A DNA stretch of 64,000 nt. Origin: Nitrospira sp. GTDB taxonomy: Bacteria > Nitrospirota > Nitrospiria > Nitrospirales > Nitrospiraceae. Of the stretch, positions 8,862-16,765 are shown piece by piece (the first letter of the stretch is position 1; each line of letters begins with the position of its first letter). The notes beneath the pieces were generated by a model that ran no database searches, had not been told where the DNA came from, and saw only the letters and a program-made list of their open reading frames with translations. Location of the stretch: positions 310,001-374,000 of the forward strand of contig JARFXO010000001.1 of assembly GCA_029194665.1 (NCBI GenBank). Direction: 5' to 3'. The position numbers and the translations under genes were made by a program.

Positions 8862-9885
8862 ATGACGTCGAAAACGATCAAGAAGGCATCATTAACCAAG
8901 AGAAAGTCACCCAGGCGCGCGCGAACGACCGGCACAACCTCGCGGTCTGGTCTCGTACCGCCGTCTGTAGAAGAGCTGTTTGCCAAGGCCTTCCGTTTGA
9001 GTCCGCACCCGATCGGGATTATCGAGATGGAAACGGGGCGCTGTCTCGGAGTCAACGACGCCTGTCTAGAGATCTTTGGGTTTCAACGGCACGAGGTCAT
9101 CGGGAAAACGACGCTGATGTTGGGGATTTGGCCTGATCCTCAAGAGCGGGTCCGGCTCATCGATCGGTTGAGGGCTGAAGGAAAAGTCCGAAATCTCGAA
9201 GTGTCCATGCGAGTGAGAGATGGAGCACTGCGCCGATTTATTATTTCAACTGACTGGATCACGCTCAGGGGAAACCGGTGCCTATTGACGATCGACAACG
9301 ATATCACCGAGCGCAAGCAGGCGGAAGAGGCACTCCATCAGAAGCAACTTGAGTTACAGCAGTCACAAGCACAACTCCAAGACCTAGCGTCAAAGCTCCT
9401 CACGGCACAGGATAGTGAGCGTCAGCGGATCGCGCGCGACCTGCACGATGATTTCAGCCAGCGGCTGGTCGCCCTGACGCTCGATCTAGCGGCACTCGAT
9501 CGCCAGCCCTCGCTCTCGCCAGAGTCGCTCGGCAAAGCCCTGGAGCCGGTGCGCGAAGAACTGGCTCAGCTCTCCGATGACCTGCGCCGGTTAGCCCATC
9601 GTCTGCACCCGTCCTTGTTGAAACATGCAGGACTCCGGGCGGCACTTGAAGAACATATTCAGCAGGCCATGAAACGAACGGAGCTGCGCATTACGCTGAA
9701 AGTCGGCAACGTGCCCGAGTCGCTCCCGCTCGACAGCGCGACCTGCCTGTTCCGGGTGTGTCAGGAAAGTCTTCAGAATGTGGTGAAGCATGCGAATGCA
9801 ACGGAAGTCCTCGTCAAATTGAGCGGCTCGTCGAAGGGGATCGGCCTCTCGGTGACGGACAATGGAAGGGGCTTCGATCTCCATG
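8862..9885 (+). pseudogene. PAS-domain histidine kinase (NarX/LuxR-system type), 5' part, cut by IS21
   Basis: The first 341 codons of a cytoplasmic sensor kinase. A PAS domain lies at about residues 37-155 (FRLSPHPIGIIEMETGRCLG through ITERKQAEEAL), followed by a coiled coil and a HisKA_3 phosphoacceptor domain (RQRIARDLHDDFSQR, His195). The ATPase domain starts with the N-box (NVVKHANATEV) and DNGRGF. Here the IS21 element begins; in the IS the frame ends after a few codons at 9905. The remaining codons are at 12132-12284, and joining the two at the target duplication restores a 389-residue kinase. There are no membrane spans. No strong ribosome binding site precedes ATG 8862, so the start could differ. 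Confidence 0.9.
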
Positions 9886-9938
9886 TGTCAGCGGTCATGC
9901 AATAATCCCCAGATGTGGTCAATGAATTCTCCCCACCC
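9886..9938 (+). repeat. IS21 left terminal inverted repeat
   Basis: It begins TGTCAGCGGTCATGCAA and carries a second GGTCA box at 9917-9921, separated by a CCCC block. It pairs with 12079-12131 at 39 of 53 positions. Confidence 0.93.
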
Positions 9939-10028
9939 TCTCACCGAAGGAGGGATGTGATGGAACTTGACGATAGCAAGGAGACAACGATCATACCGTC
10001 CCAGGTAGACCACACTCGGGAGGTATGT

Positions 10029-11297
10029 ATGGTGGATCAAGAGCGGTGGGCGGAGATTCGACGGTTGCGTCATGAAGAGCGGGGATCCATTTCAGGGATT
10101 GCGCGGCGGTTGGACCTGGATCGGAAGACCGTGCGGCGCAGTCTGCAGCAGACGACGTGGCAACCCTATCGCCGAGCGGCGATGACGGAGACGCTGCTGA
10201 CCGCCCATGCCGACTTTGTGCGGACCCGTGCGTCGCAGGTTAATTATTCGGCGCGGATTCTCTATCAGGAACTGCGAGCGAGCCACGAGTACATCGGCAG
10301 TTATGAGACGGTGAAGCGAGGGGTGGCGCCGCTGCGTGAGGGTCAGCTGCAGGCGGAGCGGGCCCTCCTCCGCTTTGAGACACCGCCGGGCCAGCAGAGT
10401 CAGATTGATTGGGGCCAAGCCACCGTGCCCTTCCGCGCCGGCCCGACGGTGGTGCACGTGTTCGTGTTGACGTTGGGGTTCAGCCGACGTGGGTTCTATT
10501 ACGCCTGTGCCGATGAGCGGCTGGCGCAGTTTCTCGAGGCCCATGAACGGGCTTTTGCGCATTTCGGTGGCCACACGCGAGAGCATCTGTATGACCGACC
10601 GCGAACCGTCTGTTATGCGGATGAGACGGGGCGGCGGCTCTGGAATCCCACCTTCAAAGCCTTCGCCGACTATTGGGGCTTTGAGCCGCGCGTGTGTCGG
10701 CCCTATCGGGCCCAGACCAAGGGTAAGGTCGAATCCGGCGTGAAATATCTGAAACGGAACTTTCTGCCGGGACGAACGTTTGTCGATCTGGTGGACTTTC
10801 AAACCCAACTTGACGAATGGACCGCGACAATTGCCGACCGCCGCATCCATGGCACGACGCATGAGGAGCCACTCGTCCGGTTTGCGCGAGAACGCAACCA
10901 CCTGGTCCCGCTGGCGGACCAGCGCGCCTTCCAGCAGGAGGCGCGCGTCTCACGGATCGTGGCCGAGGACTATTTGGTCAGCCTGGCGACGAACCGCTAC
11001 TCCGTGCCCTTCCGGCTCATTGGTCAGCGGGTTGAAGTGCAACGACGGGGGGACACGGTCCACATCTTTCACCGTGACCAAGAGATCGCGACGCACCCGG
11101 TGCTCCCGGGCCAGCACCAATTCCGAATCCAGCCCGAGCACGGCCCTGGAGCCAGTGCGCGTCTCGCCCGCCACCGTCGGTCCACGGTGAGCGATCGGTC
11201 CCCTCGCCCCGATGCCTTGCCGGAGGTCGAAGTGCGGGATCTGGCCTGGTACGAGGCGGTGTGTGAGCGCACGGCGTCGCAGGAGGGGCGGCCATGA
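10029..11297 (+). CDS. istA: IS21-family transposase IstA
   Basis: 422 residues. An N-terminal helix-turn-helix (GSISGIARRLDLDRKTVRR) binds the element ends. The DDE integrase core includes IDWGQATVPF (first aspartate) and KGKVESGVKYLKRNFLPGR (glutamate), followed by a C-terminal domain (NRYSVPFRLIGQRVEV). IstA cuts and joins the ends of the element. Start ATG 10029 is preferred because GGGAGG lies five bases upstream and MVDQERWAEIRRLRHEERG is the usual beginning; an in-frame ATG at 9915 would add 38 residues and start inside the terminal repeat. It overlaps istB by four bases. Confidence 0.95.
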   Translation: MVDQERWAEIRRLRHEERGSISGIARRLDLDRKTVRRSLQQTTWQPYRRAAMTETLLTAHADFVRTRASQVNYSARILYQELRASHEYIGSYETVKRGVAPLREGQLQAERALLRFETPPGQQSQIDWGQATVPFRAGPTVVHVFVLTLGFSRRGFYYACADERLAQFLEAHERAFAHFGGHTREHLYDRPRTVCYADETGRRLWNPTFKAFADYWGFEPRVCRPYRAQTKGKVESGVKYLKRNFLPGRTFVDLVDFQTQLDEWTATIADRRIHGTTHEEPLVRFARERNHLVPLADQRAFQQEARVSRIVAEDYLVSLATNRYSVPFRLIGQRVEVQRRGDTVHIFHRDQEIATHPVLPGQHQFRIQPEHGPGASARLARHRRSTVSDRSPRPDALPEVEVRDLAWYEAVCERTASQEGRP

Positions 11298-12076
11298 ACG
11301 CGGCGCAACTGGAACGGCTCCGTGACCAACTCACGCGCCTACGGCTCTTGAAGAGTCGGGAGCGGCTGGAGGCCCTCTTACAAGAAGCGGCCGTCAAGGA
11401 GCTGCCCTATGCCGACTTCCTCGACCAGGTGCTCGGCGAAGAAGTCGCGTCCAAGACCGCGAAGAACATTGCGATGCGGACGAGTTTGGCGCGATTTCCA
11501 TTCGTCAAGAGTCTGGAGGTCTTCGACTTCAGCTACCAGCCTTCGTTGGATAAGAAGCAGATTCAGCAGGTGGCGACCTGCCACTTCATCGAGCACGGCG
11601 AGAATGTCGTGATCTTGGGGCCGCCCGGTGTGGGCAAAAGCCACCTGGCCATCGGGCTAGGGCTGCAAGCCATTGCCCAGGGCTATCGGGTGTTGTTCAC
11701 GACAGCCGCCGCCATGATCGCTACGCTGACTCGGGCGCTCACGGAGAATCGGCTGGAGGACAAGCTGAAGCTCTATACCATTCCCCGGTTGCTGATCATT
11801 GATGAGATCGGCTATCTGCCCATTGACCGCACCGGGGCCAACTTGTTCTTTCAGCTCATCTCACGCCGCTATGAGAAGGGGCCGATGATTTTGACCAGTA
11901 ACCAGAGTTTCGGGGCTTGGGGCGAGGTGTTTGGCGACCGGGTGCTGGCGACTGCGATCCTGGATCGGGTGCTCCACCACGCGATCACCATCAACATCCG
12001 GGGCCATTCCTACCGGCTGAAGGAGAAACTCAAAGCCGGACTTGTGCGGGTCGAAGAAGCGTCAACGACAACCTAA
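11294..12076 (+). CDS. istB: IS21 transposition helper ATPase IstB
   Basis: 260 residues, a DnaC-like AAA+ ATPase. Walker A is GPPGVGKSHLA near residues 99-109 and Walker B is LLIIDEIGYLPID near 160-172; SNQSFGAWGEVFGD matches the IstB C-terminal half. IstB stimulates IstA and directs target choice. Its ATG overlaps the istA stop (ATGA), the usual translational coupling in IS21. Intact, consistent with an active element. Confidence 0.95.
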   Translation: MNAAQLERLRDQLTRLRLLKSRERLEALLQEAAVKELPYADFLDQVLGEEVASKTAKNIAMRTSLARFPFVKSLEVFDFSYQPSLDKKQIQQVATCHFIEHGENVVILGPPGVGKSHLAIGLGLQAIAQGYRVLFTTAAAMIATLTRALTENRLEDKLKLYTIPRLLIIDEIGYLPIDRTGANLFFQLISRRYEKGPMILTSNQSFGAWGEVFGDRVLATAILDRVLHHAITINIRGHSYRLKEKLKAGLVRVEEASTTT

Positions 12077-12078
12077 CG

Positions 12079-12131
12079 GGGTGGGGAATTTTCGATGACC
12101 ATAACTGGGGCAATTTGGATGACCCTTGACA
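12079..12131 (-). repeat. IS21 right terminal inverted repeat
   Basis: On the complement it begins TGTCAAGGGTCATCCAA and carries the second GGTCA box, mirroring 9886-9938. The direct repeat CTCCATG follows at 12132. Confidence 0.93.
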
Positions 12132-12284
12132 CTCCATGACGAAAGCAATCACCAGAAGGGACTGGGGCTGACCAGCATGCGGGAACGGCTGCGGTTGGTG
12201 AACGGATTTCTCAACATCCATTCCAGGCCGGCGGATAGAACAAAGGTCTGTGCCTGGATTCCCTTCCTGGAGAATAGGCCTTGA
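12132..12284 (+). pseudogene. PAS histidine kinase, 3' part separated by IS21
   Basis: It encodes the last 48 residues of the kinase begun at 8862: DESNHQKGLGLTSMRERLRL with the G2-box, then NGFLNIHSRPADRTKVCAW and the stop at 12284. The intact paralogue at 60701 ends in the same way (GLGLSSMEERLRQLHGFL). Removing 9886-12131 plus one CTCCATG copy joins the frame without any change in reading frame (1024 plus 146 bases gives 390 codons). The stop overlaps the TTG start of the regulator gene. Confidence 0.92.
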
Positions 12285-12928
12285 CTCGTCCTCGCATCCT
12301 CATGGCGGATGACCATTCGCTCGTGCTGGCCGGTCTCCGAAGACTGGTTGAAGAGCTAGGAGACGTGGTCGGCACCGTCGAAGATGGCCGAGCCTTGATC
12401 GAGCAGGCGCAAAGGCTGCGGCCGGACATTATTCTCTTGGACATTTCCATGCCGCTGCTCAACGGCCTGGACGCAGCGCGACAGCTCACGAAACTGGTGC
12501 CGGATAGCAAGCTGATTTTCGTGACCATGCATGCCACACCCACCTACGTGACCCAGGCCTTTGAGGCAGGGGCGGCAGGCTATTTGGTCAAACAGTCTGC
12601 GGCGGAGGAGCTCACGCGGGCCATCGAGGCGGTTCGACGAGGTCAGCACTACATGACACCGTTCGTGACCAAGGATACGGTAGGGATGACGCTCCATCCA
12701 TCCCGGAGGCCTGTCTGTAAACAACCAGTGACCGCCCTCACACCGCGCCAGCGGGAAGTGCTGCAACACATCGCAGAGGGGAAAAGCACCAAGTCGATCG
12801 CCTCACTCTTGCACATCTCCGTCAAGACCGTTGAATTCCATAGGACGCGCCTTATGGAGGAGCTGAATCTCCATTCGGTTGCCGAGCTTACCAGGTATGC
12901 CGTGAGCGCAGGCTTGGTGAGTCTCTGA
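12281..12928 (+). CDS. NarL/FixJ-family response regulator
   Basis: 215 residues. A receiver domain (1-120) has acidic pair Asp10-Asp11, phosphoacceptor Asp54 (IILLDISMP) and Lys at GYLVKQSA. A LuxR-type DNA-binding domain (about 150-215) follows, with LTPRQREVLQHIAEGKSTKSIA and SVKTVEFHRTRLM. It starts with TTG at 12281, overlapping the kinase stop (TTGA), so it was translationally coupled to that kinase; the IS21 insertion should reduce its expression and remove its cognate phosphodonor. The regulator at 63076 is a close paralogue. Targets unknown. Confidence 0.92.
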   Translation: MTRPRILMADDHSLVLAGLRRLVEELGDVVGTVEDGRALIEQAQRLRPDIILLDISMPLLNGLDAARQLTKLVPDSKLIFVTMHATPTYVTQAFEAGAAGYLVKQSAAEELTRAIEAVRRGQHYMTPFVTKDTVGMTLHPSRRPVCKQPVTALTPRQREVLQHIAEGKSTKSIASLLHISVKTVEFHRTRLMEELNLHSVAELTRYAVSAGLVSL

Positions 12929-13073
12929 ACAGCTCCATCGTTCGTCACGTTTCGATGCACTCACCTCAGCAATATTTCATCACGCATCTAGGCTTTGCCT
13001 AGTACCCCTCCTCGATACGGTCATTTACGATGCACCGTATGGGACGTGGACTTCCTAAAGAGTGAGGTGTCCT

Positions 13074-13316
13074 ATGACGCTCGCGGCGATCATTGTGCGC
13101 GTGCACTGTGTGTTGGAGCAGCTCGGTACCGATTGTTCCATGGAAGAGTTGGTGACCCTCTGTCCTGAGCTCACGTGGAACCAAGTGTTCCTCGCGATCG
13201 ATTACTTGAGTCGAAGCGGGCAGATTCGTATGATCCTGGCCGGCGACAAGACTTATAGGGTGAAGGTCTATCACGTCGTCACAGGCGCGACCATTCCTGC
13301 GTCACCAGCTCCCTAG
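13074..13316 (+). CDS. small conserved protein with CPxLTWNQVF motif (copy 1)
   Basis: 80 residues, start ATG 13074 with GAGGTG upstream. The core is EELVTLCPELTWNQVFLAID, then YLSRSGQIRMI and GDKTYRV, a helix-helix-strand pattern like a small winged helix. It shares CPxLTWNQVF, an aspartate, R.GQ.R and a terminal G..Y with the protein at 13993, so the two are paralogues. No named family is recognised. It could be a small DNA- or protein-binding regulator (inference from the winged-helix-like pattern only). It follows the NarL regulator by 145 bases on the same strand. Confidence 0.7.
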   Translation: MTLAAIIVRVHCVLEQLGTDCSMEELVTLCPELTWNQVFLAIDYLSRSGQIRMILAGDKTYRVKVYHVVTGATIPASPAP

Positions 13317-13482
13317 TAAATATTTCTACAAGCGACTCGGGAGTCCACTAGGTCGTTAATAGCGAGGATTGTGCTAAGATGCACCAATTTCACAGTCTCA
13401 CGAGATAGTGGCGGGCGTATCTCGATCAAATAACCTCCCCAAGTGTCGGGAGCCTATGAGCCTCGAAGGAGTGGAGGAGTCT

Positions 13483-13662
13483 ATGGAAACCCAGATGATT
13501 CAAGAAACCGGTTGGAAGCCCAACCGCACCGGTGCGAACGTGTATTGCACACACCAACGACTCATTGACGACGTCCTGACCAGGGGTGGCAAGCGGACCG
13601 GCAAGGTTCGATGTCTTGAGTGTAGGGCCATCTTCGACGATCCCTACCAAGGTTTGAAGTGA
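13483..13662 (+). CDS. small zinc-ribbon-like protein
   Basis: 59 residues from ATG 13483, which has GGAGGA a few bases upstream; a longer frame opens at 13408. It holds four possible metal ligands, CTH near the middle (VYCTHQRLIDD) and CLEC near the end (KVRCLECRAIFDDPYQ), spaced like a short zinc ribbon. No family is recognised and the function is unknown. It lies between the two CPxLTWNQVF genes on the same strand. Confidence 0.6.
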   Translation: METQMIQETGWKPNRTGANVYCTHQRLIDDVLTRGGKRTGKVRCLECRAIFDDPYQGLK

Positions 13663-13992
13663 CGTGACCGGGTGAACGCAGGATACTTGCCGCGCTCGTG
13701 TGGTGCATCCTTCCAAGAGGATGCATCTGACATAAGCGATACCTAGAGCGTGGCTTGGGCGGTATTCAGCCACAGGATTTCCTACAGCATTACCGCGAAG
13801 TGCCCACCCATAAAAGGGAGTCTCTGCGTCTCGGCTGCTGACCGGGGCGGCACACATTCACACAGGCATCATGTTCAATGATGCCTGGAGCCGTCATTTC
13901 CGCCGACGAGCGTGATTGGCATCCAAGATGCGCGAGGAGCTTCTCCGTTCCAAGATAACCGGAGAACCCATGAACAAGAAGAGAGAGGACAC
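13663..13992. other. 330-bp spacer with two strong hairpins
   Basis: The spacer holds two perfect inverted repeats, TGCATCCT/AGGATGCA at 13704-13725 and CAGGCATCAT/ATGATGCCTG at 13863-13887. Neither is followed by a T-run. No gene is supported here; frames present lack initiation sites. Confidence 0.5.
13863..13887 (+). other. perfect 10-bp inverted repeat with 5-nt loop
   Basis: CAGGCATCAT, loop GTTCA, then ATGATGCCTG: a stable hairpin in either transcript strand. It has no U-tract, so it is not a standard intrinsic terminator; it may protect or end a transcript or be a protein-binding site upstream of the 13993 gene. Confidence 0.55.
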
Positions 13993-14178
13993 ATGGAAGT
14001 CATCATTCGTTCTCCGGGTGGCCAGCTAGAAGAGGTAGTGATCGAGTGTCCAGACCTGACCTGGAACCAGGTGTTTTGTGAGTTAGACCGCATGAACCGC
14101 GCAGGACAAGTCCGACTGACGACGAAAGGTCCTGGCCTCTATGCGTTGTCGAACACAACCACGTCCAACCCCTCATAA
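13993..14178 (+). CDS. small conserved protein with CPxLTWNQVF motif (copy 2)
   Basis: 61 residues from ATG 13993, preceded by GAGAGAGG. It opens MEVIIRSPGGQLEEVVIE and then has CPDLTWNQVFCELDRMNRAG, QVRL and GPGLYAL, matching the paralogue at 13074 but with a shorter first part. No named family is known to me. The two genes flank the zinc-ribbon-like gene, and all four small genes from 13074 to 14453 point the same way with good ribosome binding sites, so they may form one short operon. Confidence 0.7.
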   Translation: MEVIIRSPGGQLEEVVIECPDLTWNQVFCELDRMNRAGQVRLTTKGPGLYALSNTTTSNPS

Positions 14179-14204
14179 TAAAACACGAAAGGAGAGATGG
14201 CATC

Positions 14205-14453
14205 ATGCAACCACAGGCCGCAAAAGAACCCAAAAGACGGAAGAGCTCTGAATCTATTCAAAGTGGGGGGGCGGCTGTGTCTCAGAAGGAACCGGTCCAT
14301 AGCCAATCGGTTTCTTCTCGCGATGATGTACAAGCTCGCATCACCGATCGCGCTTATGAACTCTACGCCGAGCGTGGCTACCGGCAGGGCTATGCTCTCG
14401 ATGATTGGTTGGAGGCTGAGCGGGAAATCCTCCGTCTCGCCTGCAACGCCTAG
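14205..14453 (+). CDS. DUF2934-family protein
   Basis: 82 residues. The C-terminal half carries the DUF2934 pattern: ITDRAYELYAERGYRQGYA followed by LDDWLEAEREIL. The N-terminal half is polar and low in complexity. The function of the family is unknown; it is frequent in Nitrospira and in plant-associated proteobacteria. AAGGAG lies upstream of ATG 14205. The stop codon abuts the stop of glgX, which is read towards it. Confidence 0.85.
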   Translation: MQPQAAKEPKRRKSSESIQSGGAAVSQKEPVHSQSVSSRDDVQARITDRAYELYAERGYRQGYALDDWLEAEREILRLACNA

Positions 14454-16607
14454 TTAGTCGTGAGGCAGCAATCGAAGGACGGCAAGGGACCGCGCCTCGA
14501 TCTCGTAGTGCTTGCCTCCCCTGATGAGGCGGGCCTTCTCGGGATGAAAGCTAGTTGAGGACGTGTCGAACAAGGGCTGCCAGCGCACGCCGCGCTTGTG
14601 TGCCGGAAGAGTAAAGGTGAGCGGCCTGTGGTGGGCGTTCAGGAGGATGAGGAGCGTATCGTCGATGATGGGCCGGCCCTTCTCGTCGGTCTCGGCGATC
14701 GCGTCACCGGCCAGACGTAAGGCCAGTGACCTGACATATCCAGCGTCCCAGTCCTGGTCGCTCATCTCTTTCCCGTCCGGTCGGAACCAAGCCAGATCCT
14801 TGACCATCGACCCGCGAAGGCGGCGGCCCTGGAAAAAACGCCGGCGTCGCAGGACCGGATGTTGTTTGCGGAATGCGATCATGTCGCGAACGAAGGACAG
14901 GAGATCGCGCTTGGCCTGGTCCACCTTCCAGTCGTACCAACTGATCTCATTATCCTGGCAGTAAGCGTTGTTATTGCCTTGCTGTGTCCGACTGATCTCG
15001 TCGCCCCCGGAGATCATCGGCACACCTTGCGAGAGCAACAGCAACGCCACGAGGTTCCGTTTTTGCCGTTCACGGAGCTGGGTGACGGCAGGATCGCTTG
15101 TGGGCCCTTCCGTCCCGCAATTCCAACTGAGATTATCGTCGGTCCCGTCGCGGTTCTCCTCCCGATTGGCTTCATTGTGCTTCGAGTTGTAGGAGACGAG
15201 ATCGTGCAACGTGAATCCATCGTGCGCGGTGACGAAATTCACGCTGGCGAATGGACGTCTGCCGCTCCCTTCATACAGATCACTGCTGCCCGTCAACCGG
15301 TAGGCCAATTCAGCGACCTGGCCCCCGTCCCCTTTGACATAGCGCCGGATGCTGTCGCGATATTTGCCGTTCCACTCGGCCCAGCCGACGGGGAAGTTGC
15401 CGACCTGATAGCCCCCCTCGCCGACATCCCACGGTTCGGCGATCAGTTTGACCTGAGACAGAACAGGATCCTGATGCAGGATGTCGAAGAAGGCGCTCAG
15501 CCGGTCGACCTCGTGCAGTTCCCGCGCCAGTGCCGACGCAAGATCGAATCGGAAGCCGTCGACGTGCATCTCAATCACCCAGTACCGCAAACTGTCCATG
15601 ATCAGTTGCAGCGTGCGCGGGTGTCTGACGTTCAATGTGTTCCCGCAACCGGTATAGTCGACGTAATAACGCTCGTCACCGGGCACCAGCTTATAGTAGC
15701 AAGCGTTGTCGATGCCTCGAAAACAGAGGGTCGGTCCGAGGTGACTGCCCTCGGCGGTGTGGTTGTAGACGACGTCCAGGATGACCTCGATTCCCGCGCT
15801 GTGGAGGGTTTTGACCATCGTCTTGAACTCGCGCACGTGACGTCCCCGCACGGGAGACACGGCATATCGAACATCCGGTGCGAAGAAGCCGAGCGTGTTA
15901 TACCCCCAATAGTTGGTCAAACCACGATCATCCAAGTTCCGATCGCGGACAAACCGATGCACCGGCATCAACTCGACTGCCGTAATGCCAAGGTCGACCA
16001 AGTGATCAAGCACGGCCGGAGTGGTCAGGGCGGCATAGGTCCCGCGCATCCGTTCCGGCACGTCCGGATGCTGAGCTGTGATGCTCTTGACGTGGACCTC
16101 ATAGATGATGGTTTTTTCCCAGGGTGTTTTGAGCTGGCTGTCCCCCCCCCATGTGAAGGCCGAATCGATCACAACGCACTTGGGCATATTCGCCGCATTG
16201 TCGCGATCATCGAATGAGAGGTCGGCTTGAGGGTCGCCGATGCGGTACCCGAACATGGCGTCCGACCAATCGATCCTGCCGGTGATGGATTTGGCATAAG
16301 GATCGACCACCATCTTGTTGGGATTGAACCGGTGTCCTTCCTCTGGCTCATATGGGCCCTGCACCCGATAGCCGTAGTGTTGGCCCGGCCAAAGCCCCGG
16401 CACATACACATGCCAGATCTGGTCGGTGCGTTCCTCGAGGCGAATCCTATGGGATTCTTTTGGGGCGTCCGGCCCGTCGAAGAGACAGAGTTCCACGGCC
16501 GTCGCGTTCTCGGAAAAGAGCGCGAAGTTGATCCCCTCACCGTCCCAGGTCGCCCCAAGGGGGTAGGGGTGTCCAGGCCAGGTTCTCACGGATCGTCGTT
16601 CCGTCAT
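14454..16607 (-). CDS. glgX: glycogen debranching enzyme GlgX
   Basis: 717 residues, normal for GlgX. An N-terminal carbohydrate-binding domain ([20 protein letters not shown]) precedes the GH13 barrel. Catalytic motifs are visible: [25 protein letters not shown] (nucleophile Asp), LIAEPWDVG (acid/base Glu) and [14 protein letters not shown]. It hydrolyses alpha-1,6 branches of phosphorylase-limit glycogen to free maltodextrins, in the cytoplasm. It is divergent from treZ-treY, whose enzymes use such maltodextrins, so the region looks like one functional unit with a shared promoter region at 16608-16765. Confidence 0.96.
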   Translation of the reverse strand: MTERRSVRTWPGHPYPLGATWDGEGINFALFSENATAVELCLFDGPDAPKESHRIRLEERTDQIWHVYVPGLWPGQHYGYRVQGPYEPEEGHRFNPNKMVVDPYAKSITGRIDWSDAMFGYRIGDPQADLSFDDRDNAANMPKCVVIDSAFTWGGDSQLKTPWEKTIIYEVHVKSITAQHPDVPERMRGTYAALTTPAVLDHLVDLGITAVELMPVHRFVRDRNLDDRGLTNYWGYNTLGFFAPDVRYAVSPVRGRHVREFKTMVKTLHSAGIEVILDVVYNHTAEGSHLGPTLCFRGIDNACYYKLVPGDERYYVDYTGCGNTLNVRHPRTLQLIMDSLRYWVIEMHVDGFRFDLASALARELHEVDRLSAFFDILHQDPVLSQVKLIAEPWDVGEGGYQVGNFPVGWAEWNGKYRDSIRRYVKGDGGQVAELAYRLTGSSDLYEGSGRRPFASVNFVTAHDGFTLHDLVSYNSKHNEANREENRDGTDDNLSWNCGTEGPTSDPAVTQLRERQKRNLVALLLLSQGVPMISGGDEISRTQQGNNNAYCQDNEISWYDWKVDQAKRDLLSFVRDMIAFRKQHPVLRRRRFFQGRRLRGSMVKDLAWFRPDGKEMSDQDWDAGYVRSLALRLAGDAIAETDEKGRPIIDDTLLILLNAHHRPLTFTLPAHKRGVRWQPLFDTSSTSFHPEKARLIRGGKHYEIEARSLAVLRLLPHD

Positions 16608-16666
16608 CTCGTCTCTTTGTGGCTCGGGGATCCAGCCACCACAGACTAACCTTAATGAACCGGACG

Positions 16667-16682
16667 CGCTTGCGCAAGTGCG
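16667..16682. promoter_or_regulatory. palindrome in the glgX-treZ divergent promoter region
   Basis: GCGCTTGCGCAAGTGC, a 16-bp palindrome with one mismatched pair around a perfect CTTGCGCAAG core. It lies midway between two divergent starts (16607 and 16766), a typical place for a shared operator. The binding protein is unknown. Confidence 0.4.
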
Positions 16683-16765
16683 GTTTCTTTACCGTGGACT
16701 CAATGTTACGGATCGCTCTTGGATTAAGGAGCCTCGTTCAGGCAAACTGAAAAAGAGGTGGTCTG

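Larger units (their letters stand above)
9886..12131 (+). mobile_element. complete IS21-family insertion sequence
   Basis: 2246 bp with istA and istB and long imperfect terminal inverted repeats: 9886-9938 and 12079-12131 match at 39 of 53 positions, both beginning TGTCA and each containing two GGTCA boxes, as expected for the multiple end-binding sites of IS21. The element is flanked by the direct repeat CTCCATG at 9879-9885 and 12132-12138, a 7-bp target duplication. Both genes are intact, so it looks recent and potentially mobile. Confidence 0.95.

Noticed and set aside
8575..8865. Plus-strand frame of 96 codons and opposing minus frame 8473-8796
   Set aside because: They overlap on opposite strands, have no ribosome binding site and no recognisable domain.
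14859..16217. A 452-codon plus-strand frame opposite glgX
   Set aside because: It is a shadow of the real GlgX gene, which has all GH13 motifs. The antisense product has no domain and arises from base composition.
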